The notes beneath the pieces are model-generated. The model made no database searches and was not told the origin of the DNA. It saw only the letters and a list, made by a program, of their open reading frames with translations. 64,000 nucleotides of DNA, from positions 1-64,000 of the forward strand of contig JASJDP010000012.1 in assembly GCA_030065095.1 (NCBI GenBank), given 5' to 3'. The position numbers and the translations under genes were made by a program. This document shows positions 45,778-54,266 of the stretch, piece after piece. This DNA comes from Rhodobacter sp. Lineage in GTDB: Bacteria; Pseudomonadota; Alphaproteobacteria; Rhodobacterales; Rhodobacteraceae. Within the stretch, counting starts at the first letter, position 1. Each line of letters begins with the position of its first letter.

Positions 45778-46607
45778 CAAGGCCCTTCGAAACTGCGGTC
45801 GTGGGTCAGCGAGGGGACCCGTCGACGTGCAACCTCTACCTCTGCCGGGTCGAAATCAACCAGCGTCACCCCGGGCAAATCGCCGCCATCGGCCAAAACC
45901 TCGCCCCAGGGACCCACGGCGAGGGAATGGCCGTAGGTCCGGCGGACCTTGCCGCGCGAGGCCTGGTGTGTCCCGCACTGGGCGGGGGCCAGAACGTACG
46001 CGCCGGTTTCGATGGCGCGGGCCCTTAGCAGGCTTTCCCAATGAGCGGCGCCGGTAACGGGCGAAAAGGCGGACGGAACCGAAAAAATCTGTGCCCCGCC
46101 CTGCGCAAGGGTGCGGTAGAGCCGCGGAAAGCGCATGTCGTAGCAGATCGTCAGACCGATCTTGCCCAGCGGGGTGTCGGCCAGCACGGCCCGGGTCCCG
46201 GGGCGGTAGCCCGCCGATTCCCGATAGCTTTCGCCCGCGTCGATATCGACATCGAACATGTGGATCTTGTCATAGCGCGCGGCGACGGCGCCGTCGGGCG
46301 CAATCAGAAAGGACCGGTTGGCAAACCGTCCGTCCGGGTCGTCCGTCTTGAGGGCCAGCGAGCCGATCAGCAGCCAGACGCCATGTTTCGCGGTCGCATC
46401 GCGCAACTCCGCCAGGGTGGGATCGTCGGCTTCGCGCCGCAGGACGTCGTTCTGCCGTGTGCGGCTGGCCGAAACACAGTTCGTGACCTCGGGCGTCAGG
46501 ATGAAATCGGCGCCCTCCGCCGCAGCCTCGGCGATCCTCGCGCGGGTGACCGGCAGATTCGCCCCGGGATCGTCCGAGGCGGTCAGCTGGATCAGCGCCG
46601 CGCGCAC
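45777..46607 (-). CDS. Carbon-nitrogen hydrolase (nitrilase superfamily, Nit1/NIT2-like)
   Basis: 276 residues with the complete Glu-Lys-Cys triad: Glu40 in ILTPEVTN, Lys in RYDKIHMFDVD, and Cys in IGLTICYDMRFPRLYR. The closest family type is Nit/omega-amidase or deaminated-glutathione amidase, judged from the IHMFDVDI and CYDMRFP segments; its physical link to a glutaredoxin gene fits glutathione repair. Starts at GTG 46607, which shares a base with the grxC stop (TAGTG). Confidence 0.88.
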   Translation of the reverse strand: MRAALIQLTASDDPGANLPVTRARIAEAAAEGADFILTPEVTNCVSASRTRQNDVLRREADDPTLAELRDATAKHGVWLLIGSLALKTDDPDGRFANRSFLIAPDGAVAARYDKIHMFDVDIDAGESYRESAGYRPGTRAVLADTPLGKIGLTICYDMRFPRLYRTLAQGGAQIFSVPSAFSPVTGAAHWESLLRARAIETGAYVLAPAQCGTHQASRGKVRRTYGHSLAVGPWGEVLADGGDLPGVTLVDFDPAEVEVARRRVPSLTHDRSFEGP

Positions 46608-46864
46608 TAGCCCTGCAAAAGCGGGTCAAGCCTGCCCGCCTGTTCAAGCGCATAAAGCTCGTCGCAGCCGCCCACATGGGTATCGCCGACAAAGATCTGC
46701 GGCACGGTATGGCGCCCGGCCGACCGGCCCAACATCTCCTGGCGTTTCTCGGGCTGTTTGCGCAGGTCGATTTCGGAGAAGCTGACGCCCTTCTGGGTCA
46801 ACAACCGCTTGGCTGCATGACAAAAGCCGCAAAGCGGCGATGTATAGATCTCAACCGGCTGCAT
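46607..46864 (-). CDS. grxC: Glutaredoxin 3
   Basis: Glutathione-dependent disulfide oxidoreductase of 85 residues. The active site is CGFC (TSPLCGFCHAAKRLL), where most class I glutaredoxins have CPYC; CGFC keeps both cysteines. Glutathione-binding residues are present in TVPQIFVGDTHVGGCDEL. ATG at 46864 is preferred over 46891. It lies 37 bases after comF and couples to the nitrilase gene. Confidence 0.93.
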   Translation of the reverse strand: MQPVEIYTSPLCGFCHAAKRLLTQKGVSFSEIDLRKQPEKRQEMLGRSAGRHTVPQIFVGDTHVGGCDELYALEQAGRLDPLLQG

Positions 46865-46901
46865 CGTCAGTTTTCCCCTTGGTTCGGCCAATCATAGGGA
46901 T

Positions 46902-47618
46902 TTAGGCATCCTTCGCAACGCGCGCCAGTACGGCGACGCAAATCTGCGATGCACCCGCGGCATGGGCCGCCTCGGCTGCGGCGGCCAGGGTGGCGCCAGA
47001 GGTCATCACATCGTCCACCAGCATCACCGGCCGTCCCGCCAGGCGGGCCGCGGCGCTGCGCCCCGGGGCGATCGCGCCGGATTGGTTGGCAAAACGGTCC
47101 CCGCGGCTCATGCCGTCCTGCGGTTTGGTGCGCCGGGTCCGAACCAGCAGATCGGGGATGGTCACGTTCCCGCTGCGGCGCCCGATTTCCTGCGCAAGCA
47201 CCGCCGCCTGATTGTAGCGCCGCCGCACCAGCCGCAGATAATGCACCGGGACCGGAACGAGCACGGTCTCGGGCGCCAAAAGCGGCCGTGCCACGGCGGT
47301 CAGCCAGCGCGCCATCGGGCGAATCAGGTCAAGCCGGTCGCCGTGCTTCAGCGCCAGCACCAGACGCCGGCCGTTGTCGCGGTAGATCAGCGCCGCGCGC
47401 CCGCGCTGCCAGGGGCGGGCGATGCTCAGACAATCGTCGCAATGTTCGGGCGCGGCGGTGGCCTCACCCGGCAGCGGAACGCCACAGGCGTCACAGATCA
47501 GCCCGGTGATGAACGGGGTCTGGCGCCAGCATGTGCCGCACAGGCTGAATTCCTCCTCGACCAAATCGCCGCAACCGATGCATTGCGGCGGGAACGCCAG
47601 CCGCAGCAGGCTTTGCAT
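46902..47618 (-). CDS. comF: ComF family protein (phosphoribosyltransferase-like)
   Basis: 238 residues. An N-terminal zinc-ribbon with CIGCG, CGTCW, CDACG and CDDC is followed by a phosphoribosyltransferase domain with VLVPVPVHYLRLVRRRYNQA and the PRPP loop VMLVDDVMTSGATLAAA. ComF proteins support DNA uptake in competent bacteria and related functions elsewhere. ATG at 47618 gives MQSLLRLAFPPQC, the typical start. Divergent from the methyltransferase gene across about 50 bases. Confidence 0.92.
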   Translation of the reverse strand: MQSLLRLAFPPQCIGCGDLVEEEFSLCGTCWRQTPFITGLICDACGVPLPGEATAAPEHCDDCLSIARPWQRGRAALIYRDNGRRLVLALKHGDRLDLIRPMARWLTAVARPLLAPETVLVPVPVHYLRLVRRRYNQAAVLAQEIGRRSGNVTIPDLLVRTRRTKPQDGMSRGDRFANQSGAIAPGRSAAARLAGRPVMLVDDVMTSGATLAAAAEAAHAAGASQICVAVLARVAKDA

Positions 47619-47669
47619 TTCCCGACTTCCCCCAATAGATGACCGGGTCTGAAGCCCGATGGATTTGCG

Positions 47670-48518
47670 ATGCCGCGCCCGCCCGACTTGACCGATCGTT
47701 CCGCACTGATGCGCAACCGGGCGCGGGCGGCAGCGATGCACAGCCCCGCGCTTTTCCTTCAGGAAGAGGCAGCCGTTGAGCTTCAGGAAAGACTCACCGA
47801 CGTTAACAGGACGTTTACGGCGCCCGCGATCGTCACCCCCTGGCCGCAGGTCTGGCGGGCTTTTTCTCCGCGCACACGGATCGTTTCGGACAACGACACA
47901 CTCGATCTTCGCCCCGGCGCGCACGATCTGGTGATTCACGCCATGGCACTGCATTGGTCGGCCGATCCGGTCGGGCAGCTGATCCAGGTACGGCGGGCGT
48001 TGCGGCCGGACGGGCTGTTTCTGGGGGCACTGTTCGGGGGGCAAACGCTGGCCGAGCTGCGGGCGGTGCTGGCCGAGGCAGAGGCCACGCTGACCGGCGG
48101 CCTGTCCCCCCGCGTCGCCCCGATGGGCGAGATCCGCCAACTTGGCGCGTTGTTGCAGCGCGCGGGGTTCGCGTTGCCGGTGGCCGACAGCCTGACGCGG
48201 ACGGTCAGCTATGAAACGGCACTGCACTTGATGCACGACCTGCGGGCGATGGGTGAAACAAACGCCCTGGCGGGCCGGTCGCGCCGCATCACGCCAAGGG
48301 CTGTGATCGCCGATGCCGTGCGGCGTTATGCCGAGGCCCATGCACAGCCTGACGGGCGTATTCCCGCCACCTTCGAAATCATCTGTCTGACCGGCTGGGC
48401 GCCCGATGCCGGTCAACCGCAACCCTTGCGCCCCGGCTCGGCTGGGGCACGGCTGGCGGATGTGCTAGGGGTGGAGGAAATGCCGCTTCCCGGATCCACA
48501 TCGCCGCAGGCCGATTGA
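47670..48518 (+). CDS. SAM-dependent methyltransferase-like protein (BioC/NDUFAF5 type)
   Basis: 282-residue class I methyltransferase-fold protein. The N-terminus MPRPPDLTDRSALMRNRARA and the VIHAMALHWSADPVGQLIQVRRALRPDG segment match the BioC/NDUFAF5-like group. The usual glycine-rich SAM loop (DxGxGxG) is missing: the equivalent stretch reads AIVTPWPQVWRAFSP. The family includes hydroxylases and possibly non-methylating members, so the reaction is uncertain. hemH follows 20 bases later. Confidence 0.75.
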   Translation: MPRPPDLTDRSALMRNRARAAAMHSPALFLQEEAAVELQERLTDVNRTFTAPAIVTPWPQVWRAFSPRTRIVSDNDTLDLRPGAHDLVIHAMALHWSADPVGQLIQVRRALRPDGLFLGALFGGQTLAELRAVLAEAEATLTGGLSPRVAPMGEIRQLGALLQRAGFALPVADSLTRTVSYETALHLMHDLRAMGETNALAGRSRRITPRAVIADAVRRYAEAHAQPDGRIPATFEIICLTGWAPDAGQPQPLRPGSAGARLADVLGVEEMPLPGSTSPQAD

Positions 48519-48537
48519 CCAGAAAAGAATTGGATTT

Positions 48538-49668
48538 ATGTCCCCAGACGACACAGCCAGCAATCCAGAACCGGGGACGCCCGCGATGTTTGATGCCAAT
48601 GCCGAAACCGCACCGCAGACGGATGAGGCGAAATGCCCGGTCCACGCGCCCGCCGACCACCCAAAGATCAAGCCGGGCAAGGTTGGCATTCTGCTTGCCA
48701 ACCTCGGGACCCCGGACGGGTATGACTATTGGTCGATGCGGCGGTACCTGAACGAGTTTCTCTCCGATCGCCGCGTCATCGACTATTCGCCGTGGATCTG
48801 GCAGCCGCTGCTGCAGCTCGTGATCCTGACCAAGCGGCCGTTCAGCTCTGGCGCGGCCTACAAGTCGATCTGGAACGAAGCGGCGGACGAAAGCCCGCTG
48901 ATGACGATCACCAAGGCGCAGACCGCAAAGATGAAGGATCGGTTGCATGCCCGGTACGGCGACGATGTCGTGGTCGATTTCTGCATGCGCTACGGCAATC
49001 CCTCGACCAGATCCAAGGTGCGCGCACTGGTCGAGGCCGGGTGCCAGAAGATCCTGTTCTTCCCGCTTTACCCGCAATATGCCGGGGCCACCTCTGCCAC
49101 CGCCAACGACCAGTTCTTCCGGGTGCTGACGGAAGAGAAATGGCAGCCCATCGTCCGTGTCGCCCCGCCCTATTTCGACCAGCCCAGCTATATCGACGCG
49201 CTGGCGAAGTCGGTGGAACGGGCCTATGAAAAAATGGACCGGGAGCCCGATGTCCTGGTCGCATCTTATCACGGGGTGCCCAAGCGGTACCTGATGGAGG
49301 GCGACCCGTATCACTGCCAGTGCCAGAAGACATCCCGCCTGTTGAAGGAGCGTCTCGGGTGGGGCGATGACAGGCTTGTCACCACCTTCCAGTCACGGTT
49401 CGGGCCCGAAGAGTGGCTGAAGCCCTACACGGTGGAAGAGGTCGCGCGACTGGCGGAAGGCGGCAAGAAACGCATCGCCGTGATTGCCCCGGCGTTCTCG
49501 GCCGACTGCATCGAGACGCTGGAGGAGATCAACGAGGAAATCCGCGAAAGTTTCGAAGAAGCTGGCGGAGAGGAGTTTACCTATATCCCCTGCCTCAACG
49601 ACGAAGATGCGCATATCGCGGCGCTGTTCGAGACGGTCGAGACCAACCTCAAGGGCTGGCTGGACTAA
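48538..49668 (+). CDS. hemH: Ferrochelatase
   Basis: Inserts Fe(II) into protoporphyrin IX to make heme, at the inner membrane. 376 residues, slightly long because of a 45-residue charged N-terminal extension; the core starts at KVGILLANLGTPDG. Catalytic His lies in VASYHGVPKRY and the acidic partner in APAFSADCIETLEEINEE. ATG at 48538 was chosen; an internal ATG at 48586 would still keep the core. The gene follows a methyltransferase-like gene by 20 bases. Confidence 0.95.
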   Translation: MSPDDTASNPEPGTPAMFDANAETAPQTDEAKCPVHAPADHPKIKPGKVGILLANLGTPDGYDYWSMRRYLNEFLSDRRVIDYSPWIWQPLLQLVILTKRPFSSGAAYKSIWNEAADESPLMTITKAQTAKMKDRLHARYGDDVVVDFCMRYGNPSTRSKVRALVEAGCQKILFFPLYPQYAGATSATANDQFFRVLTEEKWQPIVRVAPPYFDQPSYIDALAKSVERAYEKMDREPDVLVASYHGVPKRYLMEGDPYHCQCQKTSRLLKERLGWGDDRLVTTFQSRFGPEEWLKPYTVEEVARLAEGGKKRIAVIAPAFSADCIETLEEINEEIRESFEEAGGEEFTYIPCLNDEDAHIAALFETVETNLKGWLD

Positions 49669-49761
49669 CAAAGGCGGCGCGTGGCGCCGCCCTGTTCGAT
49701 CTTTGGTTCGCCATTCTCGCGGCTTTTTGCGCCCAAGGCCGAAAACCGCCACACCGCTTGG

Positions 49762-50355
49762 TCAGATCAGCAGCACCTGCGTGCCCACCTTGGCCAGCAC
49801 GTACAGCTCTTCGATATGCTCGTTGAAAAGCCCGATGCAGCCGTTCGACGACCGCCGGCCGATCTTGCGCGTGTCATGCGTGCCGTGGATGCGGTAATAG
49901 GTCCACGACAGGTGCAGCGCGCGCGTGCCCAGCGGATTGTCGGGACCCGGGGCGACGTAGTCGGGCCATTCCGGATTGCGCTTTTTCATCGCCGGGGTAG
50001 GGCGCCAATCGGGTTTGGGATCCTTCAGCACGACCCGGGTGCGGCCGCGGCGTGTCAGATCCTCGGTCAGCGGCACGCTGGTGGGGTAAAGCTTGTAGGT
50101 CCCGCCGTCCTGCGACCAGTAGTGCAGCGCCCGGCTGCTGGTATCGACCAGGATCGCACCGTTGTTCAGCGTGTCGAAATACGGCTGCCAGCGCAGCGAC
50201 CGGAAGCTGGAGATATTGCGGCGGATCGTGTTGGAGATCTCTCCCTCGATCTCGACGGTTTCGCCGGTATCCTGCGCCAGCGCAGGAGCCGCCAGGCCGC
50301 CCATCGCGGCCGCGCCGGCGCCAAGAAAGACGCGCCGGTTCAATCTAGTCTTCAT
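49762..50355 (-). CDS. L,D-transpeptidase (YkuD family), exported
   Basis: 197 residues. The signal MKTRLNRRVFLGAGAAAMGGLA is twin-arginine-like and ends with PALAQD. The YkuD catalytic region is YRIHGTHDTRKIG followed by SSNGCIGLFNEHIEELY: the catalytic His and Cys are present but the common SHGCxR reads SNGCIG, so the usual Arg is replaced by Gly. It forms or modifies 3-3 peptidoglycan cross-links or anchors lipoproteins to the wall. Separate gene, divergent from the CAP lipoprotein gene. Confidence 0.85.
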   Translation of the reverse strand: MKTRLNRRVFLGAGAAAMGGLAAPALAQDTGETVEIEGEISNTIRRNISSFRSLRWQPYFDTLNNGAILVDTSSRALHYWSQDGGTYKLYPTSVPLTEDLTRRGRTRVVLKDPKPDWRPTPAMKKRNPEWPDYVAPGPDNPLGTRALHLSWTYYRIHGTHDTRKIGRRSSNGCIGLFNEHIEELYVLAKVGTQVLLI

Positions 50356-50531
50356 GTCCCACGACATCTGTCACTCCACAGTGTGGTTTTCATGCCTCGG
50401 CCCCATATTATGTCCGGAAAGCCGCAGTCGCAATTCAAACAAGCGTCAACTCGCACAAACCGGCCTTGATCGGTTTGAATCCGCCGAAGCTTGCCGCTAG
50501 GTCTGTGGCGATCGATCCAAGGGTGTGGCAT

Positions 50532-51113
50532 ATGAAACGCGCATTTTTCTTGCTGATTTCGTCTCTGTTCCTGCTGACAGCCTGTGAAACGCCGGCGCCC
50601 GCCATAGGCACCGACGGCAAGCCGGTGCCGCGCGTCTACCGGATTTCCAAGGCAGAAACCTCGCGGGTGCAGTTCCGCATGCTGGACTCGGTGAACGCCC
50701 TGCGCCAGGTCGAAGGCGCCCGCGCGGTGAAACTTGACGCGACGCTGAACGCGGCCGCCGCGACCCACGCCCGTGACATGGCCGTCCAGAACCGGCCCTG
50801 GCATTTCGGATCGGACGGCTCTTCGCCGGTGGAGCGCGCCTGGCGCGCCGGCTACCGGCAGACCATGCTGGGCGAAAACATCTCGGAAACCTTCGAGACC
50901 GAGCTGCAGACTCTGGCCGCCTGGATGCAGGATCCCAGCACCCGCGACGTGATCGTCGAACCGGAAGCCGAACACATGGGGTTTGCCTGGTTCCAGGAAC
51001 CGGGCGGCAAGATCTGGTGGACCCTGATCATGGGCGGCGGACCGACACCGGTTCAGCCCGCGCCGAACCCGCTGGCCTTGCTGCCGCAACCGGAAGCGCT
51101 GCCTCAGGGGTAG
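50532..51113 (+). CDS. CAP/SCP-domain lipoprotein
   Basis: 193 residues. Signal peptide MKRAFFLLISSLFLLTAC with lipobox LLTAC, so an outer- or inner-membrane lipoprotein. The CAP domain has LDSVNALRQVEGARAVKLD, AAAATHARDMA, GENISETF and the C-terminal EHMGFAWFQ. Bacterial CAP proteins are of uncertain biochemical role. ATG at 50532 was chosen for the lipobox. Its 3' end overlaps the convergent L,D-transpeptidase gene by 10 bases, and another L,D-transpeptidase is divergent from it. Confidence 0.85.
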   Translation: MKRAFFLLISSLFLLTACETPAPAIGTDGKPVPRVYRISKAETSRVQFRMLDSVNALRQVEGARAVKLDATLNAAAATHARDMAVQNRPWHFGSDGSSPVERAWRAGYRQTMLGENISETFETELQTLAAWMQDPSTRDVIVEPEAEHMGFAWFQEPGGKIWWTLIMGGGPTPVQPAPNPLALLPQPEALPQG

Positions 51114-51598
51114 ATATCGATCACCGTGCCGTTTTTCACCATGGCATAGATCCACTCGATCTCGCGGTTCGACACAGCGATACAGCCCGCCGTCCAGTCG
51201 GTGCCGCGTTTCTGCAACGGCTTTGCCTTGCCATGGATGAAGATGTCGCCGCCGGGGCTGCGGCCCGCGGAGCGGGCGGCGGCAATGTCTTCGGCATTCG
51301 GATAAGAGATGCCGAGTGACAGATGGAAACTGGAATTCGGGTTGCGCCGGTCGATGAAATAGCGCCCTTCGGGCGTCTTGCCGTCGCCTTCGAACTGCTT
51401 GTCGCCACGGGGGCCAAAGCCAAGGTCGATCCGGTGTTCGGCCAACACCTCGTCATGGTGATAGAGATACATCTTGCGGGCCTCTTTCATGACGACGATG
51501 CGCGTCACCTCCGGCCCGTAATATTTCTTGAACTTACTGGAACAGCCGCCAAGTGCGACCGCCGCCATCAGCAATACGCCAATCGTCAGACCCTTCAT
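51104..51598 (-). CDS. L,D-transpeptidase lipoprotein (YkuD family)
   Basis: 164 residues. Signal and lipobox MKGLTIGVLLMAAVALGGC predict a lipoprotein. The YkuD domain has IVVMKEARKMYLYHHDEVLAEH, GKTPEGRYFIDRRNPNSSFHLSLGISYPN and the catalytic HGKAKP followed by DWTAGCIAVSNREIEW; Cys present, the Arg position is again unusual (GCIAVS). Second wall enzyme of this neighbourhood, paired with the CAP lipoprotein and the 49762 transpeptidase. ATG at 51598. Confidence 0.85.
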   Translation of the reverse strand: MKGLTIGVLLMAAVALGGCSSKFKKYYGPEVTRIVVMKEARKMYLYHHDEVLAEHRIDLGFGPRGDKQFEGDGKTPEGRYFIDRRNPNSSFHLSLGISYPNAEDIAAARSAGRSPGGDIFIHGKAKPLQKRGTDWTAGCIAVSNREIEWIYAMVKNGTVIDIYP

Positions 51599-51680
51599 TG
51601 TCCCATGTCCGGTTACTTGCTTTGCCGGCACTATAAGGAATTCAGCGGGCTTGCGGAATAGCCGCCAGTGCACGGCCGCG

Positions 51681-52517
51681 TTACTTTTGCCCCGAGCTTC
51701 GACCGGTGCCCAGCCGCTCTTCGATCGCCGCCAGCCGTTGCAGCACCTCGTCGCGGTAGCTGTCCGTGGCGGCGTTGGTTTCCTCGGAATGCGCGTCCTG
51801 CATCGAATTCACGATCAGGCCGACCAGCAGGTTCACCACGGCGAATGTGGTGATCATGATGAACGGCACGAAGAATGCCCAGGCATAGGGCCAGATTTCC
51901 ATGACCGGGCGGACGATGCCCATCGACCAGCTTTCAAGCGTCATGATCTGAAACAGCGAATAGGCGCTGCGGCCGAGCGTGCCGAACCATTCCTGCATCA
52001 GCGCGGCCTGTTCGGCGGTGCATCCGGCGCATCCCGCGCCGAACAGCTTGGTCGCCATCACCGCGCCGATGTAAAAGATCATCGCCATCAGCAGGAACAC
52101 CGACCCCATGCCGGGCAGCGCGGTGACGAAACCTTCGACCACCCGCCGCAGCCGCGGCGCGACCGAGATCACGCGCAGCACCCGCAGGATGCGCAAGGCC
52201 CGCAGAACCGACAGGGTCTGCGCGCCCGGCACCAGCGACACACCGACGATGAGGAAATCGAAGACATTCCAGCCATCGCGGAAGAACCGTGGCCCGAACG
52301 CATAAAGCTTCAGCAAAAGCTCGACGACAAAGATGCCAAGACAGGTCGTGTCGAGGGCGCGGATCAAACCGCCCCACTGTTCCATCACAGTCGGAGACGT
52401 CTCTAACCCAAGCAAAACAGCGTTGAAAACGATCACGCCAATGATGCCGTTTCGAACCGAAGGCGTTTCCAGCCACTCGGCCAGCCGCTGACGTCCCATA
52501 TCCTGCCGCCCCTTCAC
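51681..52517 (-). CDS. Bacterial voltage-gated sodium channel (NaChBac/NavMs type)
   Basis: 278 residues, the size of single-domain BacNav channels that assemble as tetramers. Voltage sensor S1-S4 with the Arg-rich S4 LSVLRALRILRVLRVIS (102-118), then S5, and the pore loop with the exact selectivity filter TLESWSM (193-199, Glu195), then S6 (about 215-240) and a C-terminal coiled-coil-like tail. Conducts Na+ across the inner membrane; in marine bacteria linked to motility, pH or ion homeostasis. GTG 52517 overlaps the upstream stop as GTGA; an ATG at 52499 is an alternative start. Confidence 0.93.
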   Translation of the reverse strand: MKGRQDMGRQRLAEWLETPSVRNGIIGVIVFNAVLLGLETSPTVMEQWGGLIRALDTTCLGIFVVELLLKLYAFGPRFFRDGWNVFDFLIVGVSLVPGAQTLSVLRALRILRVLRVISVAPRLRRVVEGFVTALPGMGSVFLLMAMIFYIGAVMATKLFGAGCAGCTAEQAALMQEWFGTLGRSAYSLFQIMTLESWSMGIVRPVMEIWPYAWAFFVPFIMITTFAVVNLLVGLIVNSMQDAHSEETNAATDSYRDEVLQRLAAIEERLGTGRSSGQK

Positions 52518-53764
52518 CTGCCTGTGTCACGGATATGGGCCAGCGTGAATTGCGCGGCAAGTTCCACATGGGCCGACCAGCGGAATTGATCGACGACCTC
52601 GATCCAGTCCAGCCGGTAGCCCGCGTCGACCAGGATCCGCGCATCGCGCGCGAAATTGGACGGATTGCAGGACACCGCGGCGATACGGGGAACCTGCGCG
52701 CAGGCGATTTCGGCCATCTGCGCCTCGGCCCCGGCGCGCGGCGGGTCGATGACGACGGCCTGGTATCCCGCGAGCTCTGCCGCCAGCAGCGGGCGGCGGA
52801 ACAGATCGCACGGTTCGGTCGTGATCCGTTTCAGACCCTCGGCATGGCGCCAGGCCTCGTCCAGGGCCGCCAGCATGGCCGCATCGCCCTCGACCGCGTG
52901 CACCTCTGCGTTCCTGGCAAGCGGCAGCGCAAACGTTCCGCAGCCGGCGAACAGGTCGGCGGCGCGCCGCACGTCGCCGACGGCGCGCCGCACCAAGGCC
53001 TGCAGCCTGGTCTCGCCATGCTGTGTCGCCTGCAGAAACGCACCGGGCGGCGGTGTCAACGGTATGCCGTCGAACCGCTGACCCGGCCGACGGCGTTCGA
53101 CGACCGGCTCGCCGTTCCACGCCAGCCGCGCAAAATCGAAACGGGTGGCGAGCCCGGCCAGATCGGCCTGCAGCCTGCCGTCCGGTTCTTTTCCGCCGTC
53201 GACCGCCACATCCGCCCCGGCGTCCGACCATGTGACGGTCAGCGTTACCTCGGCCTTGCGTGTGGCACCCAGAATCGTCAGTTCGCGCAAGGCGGGAAGG
53301 CAGGCGGCGATCTCGGGCAAGACCAGCTGGCAGTCCGGAACTTCGACGATCAGATCCGAGGCGCGGGCGTGGAAGCCGACCAACGCGCCCTTCTTCGTGC
53401 GGCGTCCCGAAAACACGGCCCGCCGCCGGGACTGCGGCGGAGAGGTCGCGACGCCGGATATCGGCGCCTCGATCCCCTGTGCCGCCAGCGCGCGACGCAC
53501 CAGATCGGCTTTCCAAGTCTCTAAGAAGGCATCCGAGGCGTGTTGCAGCGCACAGCCGCCGCAGGATTTGAAGTGGCGGCAAGGCGGTCTTACCCGGTTG
53601 ATCGACGGCCTCAGAATGCGCGGCTGAACCATGCGGTCCCCGGTGACGTCGCCCTCGACCAGTTCGCCCGGCAATGCCAGCGGCGCATAAACCGGTCCCG
53701 CCGCGATGCCGTCGCCGTGACGGCCGAGCCGCTCGATTTTCAACGCCGGCAACGGCTCACGCAC
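52514..53764 (-). CDS. Class I SAM-dependent RNA methyltransferase (TrmA/RlmD family)
   Basis: 416 residues. Predicted uracil-C5 methyltransferase for rRNA or tRNA. N-terminal TRAM-like region (IERLGRHGDGIAAGPVYAPLALPGE), iron-sulfur cysteines in CRHFKSCGGCALQH plus a later Cys, SAM site LFAGCGTFALPLA, DPPRAGA, and the catalytic Cys in VSCNPSNFARD. The start is taken as GTG 53764, overlapping the stop of the P-loop gene by 8 bases; the frame to 53824 runs inside that gene. Rlm or Trm specificity cannot be told, so no symbol is given. Confidence 0.9.
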   Translation of the reverse strand: MREPLPALKIERLGRHGDGIAAGPVYAPLALPGELVEGDVTGDRMVQPRILRPSINRVRPPCRHFKSCGGCALQHASDAFLETWKADLVRRALAAQGIEAPISGVATSPPQSRRRAVFSGRRTKKGALVGFHARASDLIVEVPDCQLVLPEIAACLPALRELTILGATRKAEVTLTVTWSDAGADVAVDGGKEPDGRLQADLAGLATRFDFARLAWNGEPVVERRRPGQRFDGIPLTPPPGAFLQATQHGETRLQALVRRAVGDVRRAADLFAGCGTFALPLARNAEVHAVEGDAAMLAALDEAWRHAEGLKRITTEPCDLFRRPLLAAELAGYQAVVIDPPRAGAEAQMAEIACAQVPRIAAVSCNPSNFARDARILVDAGYRLDWIEVVDQFRWSAHVELAAQFTLAHIRDTGR

Positions 53765-54266
53765 CGAGGTCGCGCAGAAAACGGCGTACTTCGCGCGGCG
53801 CGCGCAGGATATGTACCGCGACACCGTTATGTGCCTGATCGGCGAGACCCAGAACGCGGGCGCGACCAGACCTTCGCGTCCGCCAGATAAACCGCCAGAA
53901 CTCGGTGTCGAAACGCTCGGGGCAATCCGCAGGCAGATCCGGCCGGGTCTTGCCGTAGTCGCGCAACGTCCGTCTGAACACCCGCCAGGCCCGCCGCCAC
54001 AGCGGCAAATCCAGAACGATCAGCGTGTCCGCGCGAACCAGCCGGTTTTCGAACGTGGCACTCAACCCGCCTTCGAAGATCCACTGCGGTCCCGCTTCAA
54101 CCGCATGGGCCATCGGAATCTTTGCCTCAAGCGGGCGTTCGACCCAGCCCGGCTTCCAGTGAATCTGATCCATATGCACGACAGGCAACCCGACTCTTGC
54201 GCCCAGTGCGCGGGCCAGCGTGGATTTGCCGGATCCGGGCTGGCCGACGATCATCACCCGGTTCAC
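53757..54266 (-). CDS. P-loop kinase-like protein (adenylate kinase/FlaR-like)
   Basis: 169 residues. Walker A GQPGSGKSTLARAL at residues 8-21, then LPVVHMDQIHWKPGW and WIFEGGLSATFENRL, the pattern of small adenylate kinase-like or FlaR 'topology modulation' proteins. The substrate is not known. GTG 54266 overlaps the ABC exporter stop (GTGA). It is embedded in the cca-ABC-rlmD-type-channel run, probably co-transcribed. Confidence 0.75.
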   Translation of the reverse strand: MNRVMIVGQPGSGKSTLARALGARVGLPVVHMDQIHWKPGWVERPLEAKIPMAHAVEAGPQWIFEGGLSATFENRLVRADTLIVLDLPLWRRAWRVFRRTLRDYGKTRPDLPADCPERFDTEFWRFIWRTRRSGRARVLGLADQAHNGVAVHILRAPREVRRFLRDLGA

